Below the pieces are notes generated by a model that was not told where the DNA came from, made no database searches, and saw nothing but the letters and a program-made list of their open reading frames with translations. This document shows positions 42,973-50,241 of a stretch of 64,000 nucleotides of DNA, in pieces. Numbering within the stretch: the first letter of the stretch is position 1; each line of letters starts with the position of its first letter. Where the stretch lies: contig CAYPOT010000009.1 in NCBI GenBank assembly GCA_964412455.1, positions 16,392-80,391 on the forward strand. The letters are read 5' to 3'. The position numbers and the translations under genes were made by a program. The stretch comes from JAAXXJ01 sp964412455. Lineage in GTDB: Bacteria; Nitrospirota; UBA9217.

Positions 42973-43666
42973 GACCAGTTCGGAGTTCGGAGTTCGGAGT
43001 GCGGAATGGAACAACAGGTGCTCTGGCGATCATGATCATACTCCGCAATCCGCAATCCGCAATCCGCACTCGAGTGGCTTCACGCTTCTCGAAGTGCTCC
43101 TGGCGCTGTCGATCCTGGCGGTCATCGCGACCACGATCTACAGCAGCTTTTCGACCGCTGGAAGGAATGTGGAGAGCGCCGAAGAAGTCCGTGACGGGAC
43201 GGACCGGGCGCGGACCCTGCTTGCCCGGCTGACAAACGACATTGCGAACGCTTACGTCGGAATGAGCGGGACTTTCCTTTACGGCAAGAAGGTCGAGACG
43301 GAGGAGGACAAACTGCGTTTCGACAGCATCTATCTCACGACGCTGACGAACTGGCGGAAGCCGGACTCGAAAGAGATGGAGCTCTGGGAAGTCGGATATT
43401 TCTTCCAGGAGAGGCCCGACGGCAGCGGCCGCGTTCTGATGCGCAAGGAAAAGCGGGAGCTATCCAGCGACGTTCCTCCCCGCGAGGGCGGCATTGACTA
43501 CGAGTTAACGGATACTGTTGCGGGTCTTCAACTTCGATATTCCTCTGACGGCGCGAAGTGGACCGATGAGTGGACCCAGGGTGGTCTGCCCAAGGCAGTG
43601 GACATCGTCCTGACCCTTGATGACGGCAGGGTCTACGCGACGAAGGTCGACATCGGGCATCAATAA
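42965..43666 (+). CDS. gspJ: Type II secretion minor pseudopilin J
   Basis: Minor pseudopilin of the tip complex. A leader of about 38 residues, MNRTSSEFGVRSAEWNN ... TPQSAIRNPHSSG, precedes the helix FTLLEVLLALSILAVIATTI with Glu at +5. As in gspI the leader is encoded by inverted GCGGAGT/ATTCCGC-type repeats (about 42976-43071). The soluble domain (TDRARTLLARLTNDIANAYV, ERPDGSGRVLMRKEKR, GLQLRYSSDGAKWTDEW) is typical of GspJ. 233 residues. Confidence 0.9.
   Translation: MNRTSSEFGVRSAEWNNRCSGDHDHTPQSAIRNPHSSGFTLLEVLLALSILAVIATTIYSSFSTAGRNVESAEEVRDGTDRARTLLARLTNDIANAYVGMSGTFLYGKKVETEEDKLRFDSIYLTTLTNWRKPDSKEMELWEVGYFFQERPDGSGRVLMRKEKRELSSDVPPREGGIDYELTDTVAGLQLRYSSDGAKWTDEWTQGGLPKAVDIVLTLDDGRVYATKVDIGHQ
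42976..43071. repeat. Inverted repeat inside the gspJ leader
   Basis: AGTTCGGAGTTCGGAGTTCG GAGTGCGGAATGG on the left is answered by ACTCCGCAATCCGCAATCCG CAATCCGCACTCG on the right: imperfect arms of about 30 bases, related to the hairpin in gspI. Confidence 0.8.
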
Positions 43667-43692
43667 AAAGAAAGTGCGGAGTGCGCGTAGAC

Positions 43693-43745
43693 ATGACCCT
43701 CACCCCTGCCCCTCTCCCCTGGAGGGAGAGGGAAAAAGGGAGAGG
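43693..43745. repeat. Palindromic repeat upstream of gspK
   Basis: ACCCTCACCCCTGCCCCTCT, CCCCTGGAGGGAGAGGG, AAAAAGGGAGAGGGGGG. Same family as 12158-12192 and 42001-42043. It carries the G-rich ribosome-binding site of gspK. Confidence 0.8.
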
Positions 43746-43757
43746 GGGGCTTTTTCA

Positions 43758-44564
43758 ATGCGGAGTGCGGAAGGACGAAATATAAGCAATAACAACCGCG
43801 GGGTAGCGCTTCTGATCGCGCTGCTGGTCACGACGCTGCTCATGGCGCTCATTGTCGAGTTTGCCTACGGGACGCGGGTGAGCCTCCGCGCGGCGGTGAA
43901 TTTCCGGGACAGCCAGCGGGCCTACTTTCTTGCGCGGTCCGGCGTGAACTTCGCGGGTAAGATCCTCGCCGAGAACCTGAAAAATGGAAAGCTCCAGGAC
44001 AACCTGGAACAACGCGAGTGGCAGGTGGTGCCTATCGTGAGCGAAGGCGACACCGAGCTCCGGGTGCGCTGGGAGGACGAGGCAGGAAAGATCAATATTG
44101 CGCCCCCGTTCTACAATAACAACCAGGATTGGTTCGGGGAACTATTGTTCAATACGGTCGTCAGTCAGGAGGTCGTCGATAAGATCAAGGACGCAACAGG
44201 AAACAAGGTCTATCTTCTCGGCCAGCTTCATCAGGTCATGAGTGACGAGGAATACGGCAAAGTGCAGGATTTCCTGACAACGTACTCTGCCGGAGCGATC
44301 AACGTCAATACCGCAACGGAAACGGTCCTCAGGAGCGTGTTGAAAGGCAAGATAGCAACTCCGGACTTTATCATGATGAAGCGGAAAGATAAACCTATCC
44401 CCGATCTGGGCGGCATGGACATAAATAACGAGAGGTACTCGACGACAAGCAACACGTTCTTTGTCCAGTCCTACGCGACAGTCGGCGGGTATACGAAGAA
44501 GGCGGAAGCCATGATAACAAGGCACAGCGGGGGATTCACCGTTCAGTACTGGAAAATATTATGA
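43758..44564 (+). CDS. gspK: Type II secretion minor pseudopilin K
   Basis: Largest minor pseudopilin, capping the pseudopilus. From ATG 43758 the leader MRSAEGRNISNNNRG is followed by VALLIALLVTTLLMALIVEF; the usual Phe/Glu start is less strict in GspK. The large alpha domain is recognisable (QRAYFLARSGVNFAGKILAE, INVNTATETVLRSVL). ATG 43758 has a GAGGGGGG ribosome-binding site that belongs to a palindromic repeat, and the first codons are themselves GCGGAGTGCGG repeat. An alternative ATG at 43617 inside gspJ would read through repeat sequence. 268 residues. Overlaps gspL by 4 bases. Confidence 0.88.
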   Translation: MRSAEGRNISNNNRGVALLIALLVTTLLMALIVEFAYGTRVSLRAAVNFRDSQRAYFLARSGVNFAGKILAENLKNGKLQDNLEQREWQVVPIVSEGDTELRVRWEDEAGKINIAPPFYNNNQDWFGELLFNTVVSQEVVDKIKDATGNKVYLLGQLHQVMSDEEYGKVQDFLTTYSAGAINVNTATETVLRSVLKGKIATPDFIMMKRKDKPIPDLGGMDINNERYSTTSNTFFVQSYATVGGYTKKAEAMITRHSGGFTVQYWKIL

Positions 44565-45886
44565 AAGTTGTTGGCTTGAACATAGACACGGGGCGGCTTG
44601 CGGTCTCCGTGGTGCAGCGAAAGTTCGGCAAGTCCGAGCTGATGGATTCGTTCATCCGCTCCTTCGTCACCGACGCCGAACTGGTTGAGGTCCTCCGGGA
44701 GCAGTCTGCGGTCTGGGCAGGGGCGAAGATCGTCCTTGCCATCCCCGGCCGGTTCTTCAGCCAGCGCGTGCTCACGCTCCCTTTTGCCGACAGGAAACGC
44801 GTCGAGAAGGCCCTGCCTTTCGAGGTCGAGGACATCATACCTTTTGATCTCGAAGACGTCGTGCTTGATCATCTCGTGCTGGGGAGCGCGGGGGTCGGGA
44901 AGGAATCGGAAACGCAGGTGCTCTGCATGATGCTGCCGAAGGCGGTCCTGCGTCAACACCTGGACCTGCTGGCGGGCGCGGGGATCGACCCCCAGGCCGT
45001 TGTGCCGTCCTATGCCGGGCTCTTTTCCATCGCGAACATGATGCCTATAGAGTCCGGCACGCTCCTGCTCTGCGGTTCCGACGCCTGCCTCAGGTCCCCG
45101 GTCGCGCTGAAGGCCCTCCGGAGCTTCTCCGGCAGCCAGTCCACCGGTGGTCTCCGTCATGTTCTGCAGGCGCTCGTGACCGAGCATCGGGAGCCAGTGG
45201 AGAAGGCGGCGCTGCTGATCGACAATGAGGCTGCGCTGGCGGTCCTTGTCGAGGCCGGTGTTGCGGCGGAGCCGGTGACGCCGGAGATCAACGGGAAGAA
45301 GGCGCAGGACCCGGTCAGCCTGGGGATCGCGCTCCTGGACGAGTTGAACTTCCGCAGGGGCGAGTTTGCGTATCGTGCGGCGGACGAAGGTACACGCCGC
45401 AAGAGGCGCATGCTCATCATCGCCGGGGCGGTCGCTGCCGTCCTGTTCACCGTGAATGTCGCGGTGAAACTGTCCATCGTCCGTTCCGGCTATGGAAAGC
45501 TCGACGCCGAGATCAAGGAGCTCTATCGTCAGACCTTTCCCGACGGCAGGCCGGCTGACGATCCAGTGAGGCAGATGCAGGACAAAATGAACGAGGCGAA
45601 GAAGCGTTTCGGGGTTTTGGGCTCCGGGACATCGGCGCTGGACGTGATGAAGACGGTCACCGACGGCATCCCGAAAGAGGTCCGGGTCAATTTTACCGAA
45701 TTCGTCCTGGAGAGCGAACGGCTGAAGCTCCAGGGAGAGGCGTCCTCGTTCGAGGCCGTGGACAAGATCAAGGCCGAGCTCCAGAAATCGCCGCTCTTTG
45801 CCGATGTCGCGGTGCAGGATACCCGCATGGGTGTTGATAACAAGGTGAAGTTCCGGTTCGAGATGAAGTTGAAGCAGGGGATGTGA
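44561..45886 (+). CDS. gspL: Type II secretion protein L
   Basis: Inner-membrane protein that recruits GspE. The cytoplasmic N-terminal part has an actin-like, PilM-type fold (VVGLNIDTGRLAVSVVQRKF, VLAIPGRFFSQRVLTLPF, FEVEDIIPFDLEDVVLDH), followed by one membrane helix (MLIIAGAVAAVLFTVNVAVK, about residues 284-303) and a periplasmic ferredoxin-like domain. 441 residues, normal. Starts in the gspK stop codon (ATGA). Confidence 0.9.
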   Translation: MKVVGLNIDTGRLAVSVVQRKFGKSELMDSFIRSFVTDAELVEVLREQSAVWAGAKIVLAIPGRFFSQRVLTLPFADRKRVEKALPFEVEDIIPFDLEDVVLDHLVLGSAGVGKESETQVLCMMLPKAVLRQHLDLLAGAGIDPQAVVPSYAGLFSIANMMPIESGTLLLCGSDACLRSPVALKALRSFSGSQSTGGLRHVLQALVTEHREPVEKAALLIDNEAALAVLVEAGVAAEPVTPEINGKKAQDPVSLGIALLDELNFRRGEFAYRAADEGTRRKRRMLIIAGAVAAVLFTVNVAVKLSIVRSGYGKLDAEIKELYRQTFPDGRPADDPVRQMQDKMNEAKKRFGVLGSGTSALDVMKTVTDGIPKEVRVNFTEFVLESERLKLQGEASSFEAVDKIKAELQKSPLFADVAVQDTRMGVDNKVKFRFEMKLKQGM

Positions 45887-45893
45887 ACTCTTT

Positions 45894-45973
45894 CGTCATT
45901 CCAGTGGAAACGGGAATCCAGTCTTTGCATGCTGTTCCTTGGGTCCTGGGTACCCGCTGTCGCGGGTATGACG
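45894..45973. repeat. Extragenic repeat pair between gspL and gspM
   Basis: CGTCATTCCAGTGGAAACGG(GAATCCAG) and (CTGGGTACCC)GCTGTCGCGGGTATGACG, the family of 28460-28540. A GTAACCACGG-type half copy follows at about 46011-46032. Confidence 0.85.
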
Positions 45974-46046
45974 ACATATAGTGAGTACATTGCAGTTCGA
46001 AAGAAGGCTGACCGTGTTCATCCGTGGTTGCCCTTAGAGGTTTTAT

Positions 46047-46550
46047 TTGAAGCTGGAATCGAAGGATAAAAAGACACTCATCATCGGCGGATCGATCGCG
46101 GCGGCGATCCTGCTGTACGCGTTCGTCCTGTCTCCGTTCATGGAGGACCTTGGCCGGAAGCGCGACCTCATTCCGAAAAAGCAGCGCGACCTCGAGGACA
46201 TGAAGAAGCTCCGCGACGAGTACGGGGAGATCCAGAAACAGCTGCAGCTGGTCCAGGACGCGGCTGCCAAGCGCGGCCCGCTCCTGACGGAGATCGAGAA
46301 CATCACGAAGCGAGCTAACCTGAACAGCAAGATCGTATCCCTCAAACCCCAGCCAGGGGCCCAGACCGACGGTTTCAAGGAGAGCATCGTCGAGATCAAG
46401 CTCGACAACATCACGCTCTACGACGTGGTGAACTATGTCTACCTCCTGGAGAAAGCGACAGTCCGCGTCCGGAAGCTCTCGTTCAAACCCCGGTATGATA
46501 ACCCGAAGATCCTGAACGCCACGCTGCTCGTATCAAGCGCCGGTTTATGA
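46047..46550 (+). CDS. gspM: Type II secretion protein M
   Basis: A small bitopic inner-membrane protein: short cytoplasmic start (LESKDKK), one membrane helix (TLIIGGSIAAAILLYAFVLS), a coiled coil (about 35-85, RKRDLIPKKQRDLEDMKKLR) and a ferredoxin-like periplasmic domain (IVEIKLDNITLYDVVNYVYL). 167 residues. The start is a TTG at 46047 with AGAGG upstream. Partner of GspL. Confidence 0.85.
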   Translation: MKLESKDKKTLIIGGSIAAAILLYAFVLSPFMEDLGRKRDLIPKKQRDLEDMKKLRDEYGEIQKQLQLVQDAAAKRGPLLTEIENITKRANLNSKIVSLKPQPGAQTDGFKESIVEIKLDNITLYDVVNYVYLLEKATVRVRKLSFKPRYDNPKILNATLLVSSAGL

Positions 46551-46568
46551 TGGGTCAGTATTTTTTCA

Positions 46569-46969
46569 CCTCCCCCTTGAGGGGGGAGGGTAGGGTGAGG
46601 GTGAAGAGATTTGAAGAATAATCTTTTAGTACTCGCCAAAGACCTCAGGAAAAACTCAACTGACGCAGAACGACTATTGTGGAAACATCTTCGAGGCAAG
46701 CAATTTGACAGGATGAAATTCAGAAGACAACAGCCGATTGGCAGGTATATTGTTGATTTCGTCTGTTTCGAAAGGAAAATAGTCGTTGAAGTCGATGGTG
46801 GTCAGCATACAGATGCGAAAGATCAGGATGCAATCCGGGATTCCTGGTTGCATGGTCAAGGGTACACGGTGTTTCGCTTCTGGAACCATGATGTTTTGCA
46901 AAATATCGAAGGTGCGTTAATCAAAATCCTGAATCACCCTCCCCAAACCCCTCCCCTCAAGGGAGGGGA
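46569..46969 (+). mobile_element. Putative repeat-bracketed DUF559 nuclease element in the gsp operon
   Basis: Inverted copies of one G/C-rich palindromic repeat bracket a nuclease gene: left 46569-46603 (CCTCCCCCTTGAGGGGGGAG, GGTAGGGTGAGGGTG) and right 46935-46969 (CACCCTCCCCAAACCCCTCC, CCTCAAGGGAGGGG). The unit of about 400 bases sits between gspM and gspN, which are normally adjacent. The bracketing repeats belong to the family that is scattered at 12158, 42001 and 43693. Mobility is inferred from the layout. Confidence 0.5.
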
Positions 46970-46991
46970 TAATTATTATCATGATCGATAG
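46611..46991 (+). CDS. DUF559 endonuclease-like protein
   Basis: A 126-residue protein of the DUF559 family, related to the very short patch repair (Vsr) endonuclease fold. It has MKNNLLVLAKDLRKNSTDAE, LLWKHLRGKQ, then the putative active-site strand VDFVCFERKIVVEVDGGQHT and the turn into RDSWLHGQGYTVFRFWNHDV. The start is TTG 46611 (GGTGAAGAG upstream). The C-terminal HPPQTPPLKGGDNYYHDR is encoded by the right-hand repeat and overlaps the gspN start by 11 bases. It is a foreign gene inside the secretion operon; a role in spread of the repeats is a hypothesis. Confidence 0.85.
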   Translation: MKNNLLVLAKDLRKNSTDAERLLWKHLRGKQFDRMKFRRQQPIGRYIVDFVCFERKIVVEVDGGQHTDAKDQDAIRDSWLHGQGYTVFRFWNHDVLQNIEGALIKILNHPPQTPPLKGGDNYYHDR

Positions 46992-47811
46992 AACAACGCT
47001 CATTCGCAGGCTTTCCTTTGCCCTCTACTTCGTCATTGCCTTTCTGACGTTCCTTGTATTCCTGTTCCCTTTTGAGCGGATCAAAACCAGGCTGGAATCA
47101 GAGGTCCGGTCGCGAACTCCGCTGGAACTGAGCATTACGCGCATTTCGCCGCTGTTTATAAACCGGTTCGTGCTCTCGGAGGTGGTTGTGGCCGACCGAA
47201 CCGGCAGGGTGCTGTTCGAGAGCCCGTCGGTCCGCACGCATGTGTCGCTTTTCAGATTCCTCCGGGGCCTCCTGACCGTGAACATCAAGGCGAAGGCCTA
47301 CGGCGGGGCCGTGTCCCTGAGAACGGAGCAGGGCGCGAAACGCCAGTACATCGCCCTGGACGCTGAAGGGCTGGACATCGGCTCGTATACGCTCTTAAAG
47401 AACCTCGGCATCACGTTGTCGGGAAGGCTGGGCGGATCGTATGAGGCGACCGGAGATGCGGGCAAAGGACGTCTGGTGATCAAGAACCTGGCGAGCCGCG
47501 AGCTCAAGATCATGGGGTTCCCGGTGCCGGACCTGGATTTCGATCAGGCGTGGCTCGAAGGCGAGGTCAAGGGGGACCGTTTCACCATCCGGAAGCTGGA
47601 GCTCGACGGAAAAGAACTGAAGGTCCGGATCACGGGTGACCTGGTGATGCGGGAGCGGGGGACCCTCAATCTGGTGGTGAAGTTAAAGCCGTCGGAGCGT
47701 CTCGCAACGGAACAGGCAGGGCTTCTTTCATTCCTCAAGAACAGGGACGCCGAGGGGTTCTACCAGTTCACGCTCGGGGGAACGGTGACTGAACCGATGC
47801 CGCGGCTGTGA
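46981..47811 (+). CDS. gspN: Type II secretion protein N
   Basis: A 276-residue bitopic protein with an N-terminal membrane helix (LSFALYFVIAFLTFLVFLFP) and a large periplasmic beta-rich domain (e.g. IKAKAYGGAVSLRTEQGA, GRLGGSYEATGDAGKGRLVI, LDFDQAWLEGEVKGDRFTIR), the pattern of GspN. Its role in secretion is not settled. Last gene of the operon. The frame starts inside the 3' end of the inserted DUF559 gene, so it may now depend on read-through translation or transcription across the insertion. Confidence 0.85.
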   Translation: MIDRTTLIRRLSFALYFVIAFLTFLVFLFPFERIKTRLESEVRSRTPLELSITRISPLFINRFVLSEVVVADRTGRVLFESPSVRTHVSLFRFLRGLLTVNIKAKAYGGAVSLRTEQGAKRQYIALDAEGLDIGSYTLLKNLGITLSGRLGGSYEATGDAGKGRLVIKNLASRELKIMGFPVPDLDFDQAWLEGEVKGDRFTIRKLELDGKELKVRITGDLVMRERGTLNLVVKLKPSERLATEQAGLLSFLKNRDAEGFYQFTLGGTVTEPMPRL

Positions 47812-47856
47812 TCTTTTCGCACCCCTGTCCTGTCGTTCTACCGCATCTCTTTCCGC

Positions 47857-48657
47857 TCAGAATTTCAGGATGAACTTTACGCCGATCTCGGTAGAGTTGT
47901 TGTCCGGTTCGACCAGGCCCCAACCGGTGGGTGCTCCATAGTAGGTGAGGGGCTTCATATTCGATCTGTCGATCTTCCAATACTTGTAGAAGGGTTCGAT
48001 GATGATGTCTTGTTTGCCGGACCGAACGAACCGGAGGGAGACGCGATAGCCGTGGCCCGTTGACTGCTGGTTCTCAACGTCATTGAAGCCTTGATCCGCG
48101 TCGCTCAGGTAGCTCTTTTGTGTCCCCGAGATGAATAGATCGTACTCGAGGGTATACCCGAAGCTCCAGTCGTCGCGGCTCTTTGGGGCGCCTTCAATGC
48201 CGATCGGGATGTAGAGATAGGTCGATTCCCGCCTATAGCCGCCGGGACCCTTGTTCGCTCCGTCGAACAGGTACCGGTAACCGAATCCTATATAGGGAAG
48301 GTAGTATTCCGACAGGTACACGAAATCAGTCGGACCGATAACCCCACGGGTCTCGAACATCGTGTCGCTGATGCCCTTCACGGTGAGCGATGTGCCATCC
48401 TGGTAGGAACCGACATAATCCACCTTGCCGGTGGTCAGAGTGCCATCGACCTTCCACATCAGCGCTTTGCCGATCCTGGCATAAGAGGCGTTTACCCCGT
48501 ACATGTATCCGCTTTCCCGCATGAGGCCCGGCTCTTTGTAAGTTATGTGCGAGAGCTGTATCCCGGCGTCGAACATCTCGGGTTTCAAGGTGAGCGCTGA
48601 TGCTTCGGACATCCCGGTCAGGACGAGGCATGCAACGAGCAGGACCGATCTTTTCAT
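47857..48657 (-). CDS. Predicted outer-membrane beta-barrel protein
   Basis: A 266-residue protein with a signal peptide (SVLLVACLVLTGMSEASA) and alternating amphipathic strands (GYMYGVNASYARIGKALMWK, VYLSEYYLPYIGFGYRYLF, YRVSLRFVRSGKQDIIIEPF), ending in Phe (GVKFILKF), as expected for a barrel inserted by the BAM machinery. No family is recognised. ATG 48657 is preferred over the upstream ATG 48675 because GGAGGAGA lies directly before it. The gene converges on gspN with a 45-base gap. Confidence 0.7.
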   Translation of the reverse strand: MKRSVLLVACLVLTGMSEASALTLKPEMFDAGIQLSHITYKEPGLMRESGYMYGVNASYARIGKALMWKVDGTLTTGKVDYVGSYQDGTSLTVKGISDTMFETRGVIGPTDFVYLSEYYLPYIGFGYRYLFDGANKGPGGYRRESTYLYIPIGIEGAPKSRDDWSFGYTLEYDLFISGTQKSYLSDADQGFNDVENQQSTGHGYRVSLRFVRSGKQDIIIEPFYKYWKIDRSNMKPLTYYGAPTGWGLVEPDNNSTEIGVKFILKF

Positions 48658-48726
48658 TCTCTCCTCCGCGTACATGTTGGGGTTTCAGAAAACGATCAGG
48701 CGATGGCCGATCCGGTGCCATGCTGT

Positions 48727-48873
48727 TCATGAGAGCAGGTCATGAAAAAATGTCAAGAATGGCCCGCCCGTCAGGCAGGACAATGCCCCCGTCGCGTCAT
48801 AGGCACTGACATGGTAGAGCGTGCTTCCGTTCATGTAGCCCAGTCCGAAGCCGAACAGGCCTTCACCCGACAT
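48727..48873 (-). CDS. Short coding-like fragment (48 aa)
   Basis: ATG 48873 to TGA 48727. Reads MSGEGLFGFGLGYMNGSTLY, then HVSAYDATGALSCLT. The first 30 residues look like real surface-protein sequence with a Gly/aromatic pattern; the rest looks random. Could be a remnant of a longer gene or chance. Low support. Confidence 0.25.
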   Translation of the reverse strand: MSGEGLFGFGLGYMNGSTLYHVSAYDATGALSCLTGGPFLTFFHDLLS

Positions 48874-48917
48874 AACCTTCGCCGGGCGAGTGTTGTTTTC
48901 CTGTGTCGTCGAAAACT

Positions 48918-50117
48918 TCAGAACCTTAACGCCAGACTCGCCGAGGCCTGCGCTTCCTGTTCCTCGAAGTCGTACGCACCAGCAAGGTCGAAGCGCAGGA
49001 AGAACACGCGCAGACCCAGCCCGGCCGTATAAACGACATTGGCGAGGTCGTTCGCTGTGTTCTTGTAGGCGCCTGCCCGAAGGCTCAGGATCTCGTTCAA
49101 CACGGTGAGCTCGATTCCGCCCGCGATGGTCTGGTCCTCGGTGCTTTCCGTGAAGGACTTGTTCTTGGACAGGTCGAAGTCCGCCGACAGCGTCAGGTTG
49201 TCGATGGGCTTCCAGGCCACGCCCGCCCGGTACTGGGGCTTGATCTCGATCTCGCCTGCCGCCACCGCCGCGAGTGACACGTCGCCCGTCCCGTTCTTCA
49301 CCGCGGCAACTCCGGCGATTGGGAACGAAGGCGAATTGAGATACCGGCCCACGACGCCGATGTCGAGGCCGGCAACGGGCTTATACAGGATGCCCGCGTC
49401 GACCGAAGCCTTGCTGCTCGTCGTCTCGCTGTTATTCATGGTGTCGCTGAAGGTGTCATAATTGCCCGTGCGGATGCTTTCCGAATGGAGGAAGGTGCTG
49501 GCATAGATCATCTTGGCGTTGGCGCCGATCAGGACGTGGTCTCCCAGCGGGGTCGCAAAGGAGATGGCCGGTTCCACCAGGACGACGCCGACCGCGGTGA
49601 CCGCCGAGTTGTTGTTCTGGATGGACGGCGTTGGCAGCGCAGTGCCCAGGTTCAGTGTGTCGATGGTTGGGAATATCTCCGCGTAGCCTATGCCGATCGC
49701 ACTGAACGCCAGCGCTGAACTGGAAACGGGGAACGACACGAGCAGCCCTCCCGACACATCAGCGTTCGTGACGGCGTTCGGGCGGTCCAGGTCGAGGAGA
49801 AACGCCTTCAGTTCGTTCACGGCCGAATAGTTTAAGGCGTTCATCTCGTCGTAGATGACATTAATGCGGTCCCAGTTGTTGCTGAGGTCCATGTAGTCCC
49901 GGAGCGCCACGCCGACCGGGATGCGTATGTCCACCTTCCGGAAGTTGGCCAGCGCGGCCGGGTTCCAGTATACAGCTGTCGAGTCGTTCACCGCGGCCAC
50001 CGACGCGCCGCCCATCCCGAGGGCCCGCGGGCCGAGGACGGCGAACTGCGCCGCCTGCGCCAGGACCGGGACTAGGACCAGTGAAAGTGCAAGCAGGACC
50101 GAACAATATCTTTTCAT
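48918..50117 (-). CDS. Outer-membrane protein, TraF/FadL-like
   Basis: A 399-residue protein with a signal peptide (CSVLLALSLVLVPVLAQA) followed by FAVLGPRALGMGGASVAAVN and DSTAVYWNPAALANF, the start typical of the FadL/TodX-like barrels that are also annotated as conjugal transfer TraF-type. The C-terminal half alternates as barrel strands and ends in Phe (ASASLALRF). Role probably uptake or outer-membrane structure; substrate unknown. ATG 50117 has GGAGG 7 bases upstream; ATG 50123 is too close to it. Confidence 0.78.
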   Translation of the reverse strand: MKRYCSVLLALSLVLVPVLAQAAQFAVLGPRALGMGGASVAAVNDSTAVYWNPAALANFRKVDIRIPVGVALRDYMDLSNNWDRINVIYDEMNALNYSAVNELKAFLLDLDRPNAVTNADVSGGLLVSFPVSSSALAFSAIGIGYAEIFPTIDTLNLGTALPTPSIQNNNSAVTAVGVVLVEPAISFATPLGDHVLIGANAKMIYASTFLHSESIRTGNYDTFSDTMNNSETTSSKASVDAGILYKPVAGLDIGVVGRYLNSPSFPIAGVAAVKNGTGDVSLAAVAAGEIEIKPQYRAGVAWKPIDNLTLSADFDLSKNKSFTESTEDQTIAGGIELTVLNEILSLRAGAYKNTANDLANVVYTAGLGLRVFFLRFDLAGAYDFEEQEAQASASLALRF

Positions 50118-50203
50118 GACCATACCTCCCCTATCGAATATTGAGTGATGGAAGCATATCACGGAAGCTTTCATAAATCAAGGTTCCGGTTGGGAAATAG
50201 AAT

Positions 50204-50232
50204 TTGACAACCCCTATGGTAAGCAATAGAAT
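50204..50232 (+). promoter_or_regulatory. Promoter of radA
   Basis: TTGACA (50204-50209), 17 bases, TAGAAT (50227-50232). Transcription would start at about 50239, 3 bases before ATG 50242, so the mRNA is nearly leaderless; no ribosome-binding site is seen. Confidence 0.65.
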
Positions 50233-50241
50233 GACCGCACC

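Noticed and set aside
42541..43080. CRISPR-like array in the GCGGATTGCGG repeats
   Set aside because: The units are short, inverted and inside gene starts, without regular spacers or cas genes.
43617..43757. Upstream start for gspK at 43617
   Set aside because: It would overlap gspJ by 50 bases and encode repeat sequence; ATG 43758 has a good ribosome-binding site and a plausible leader.
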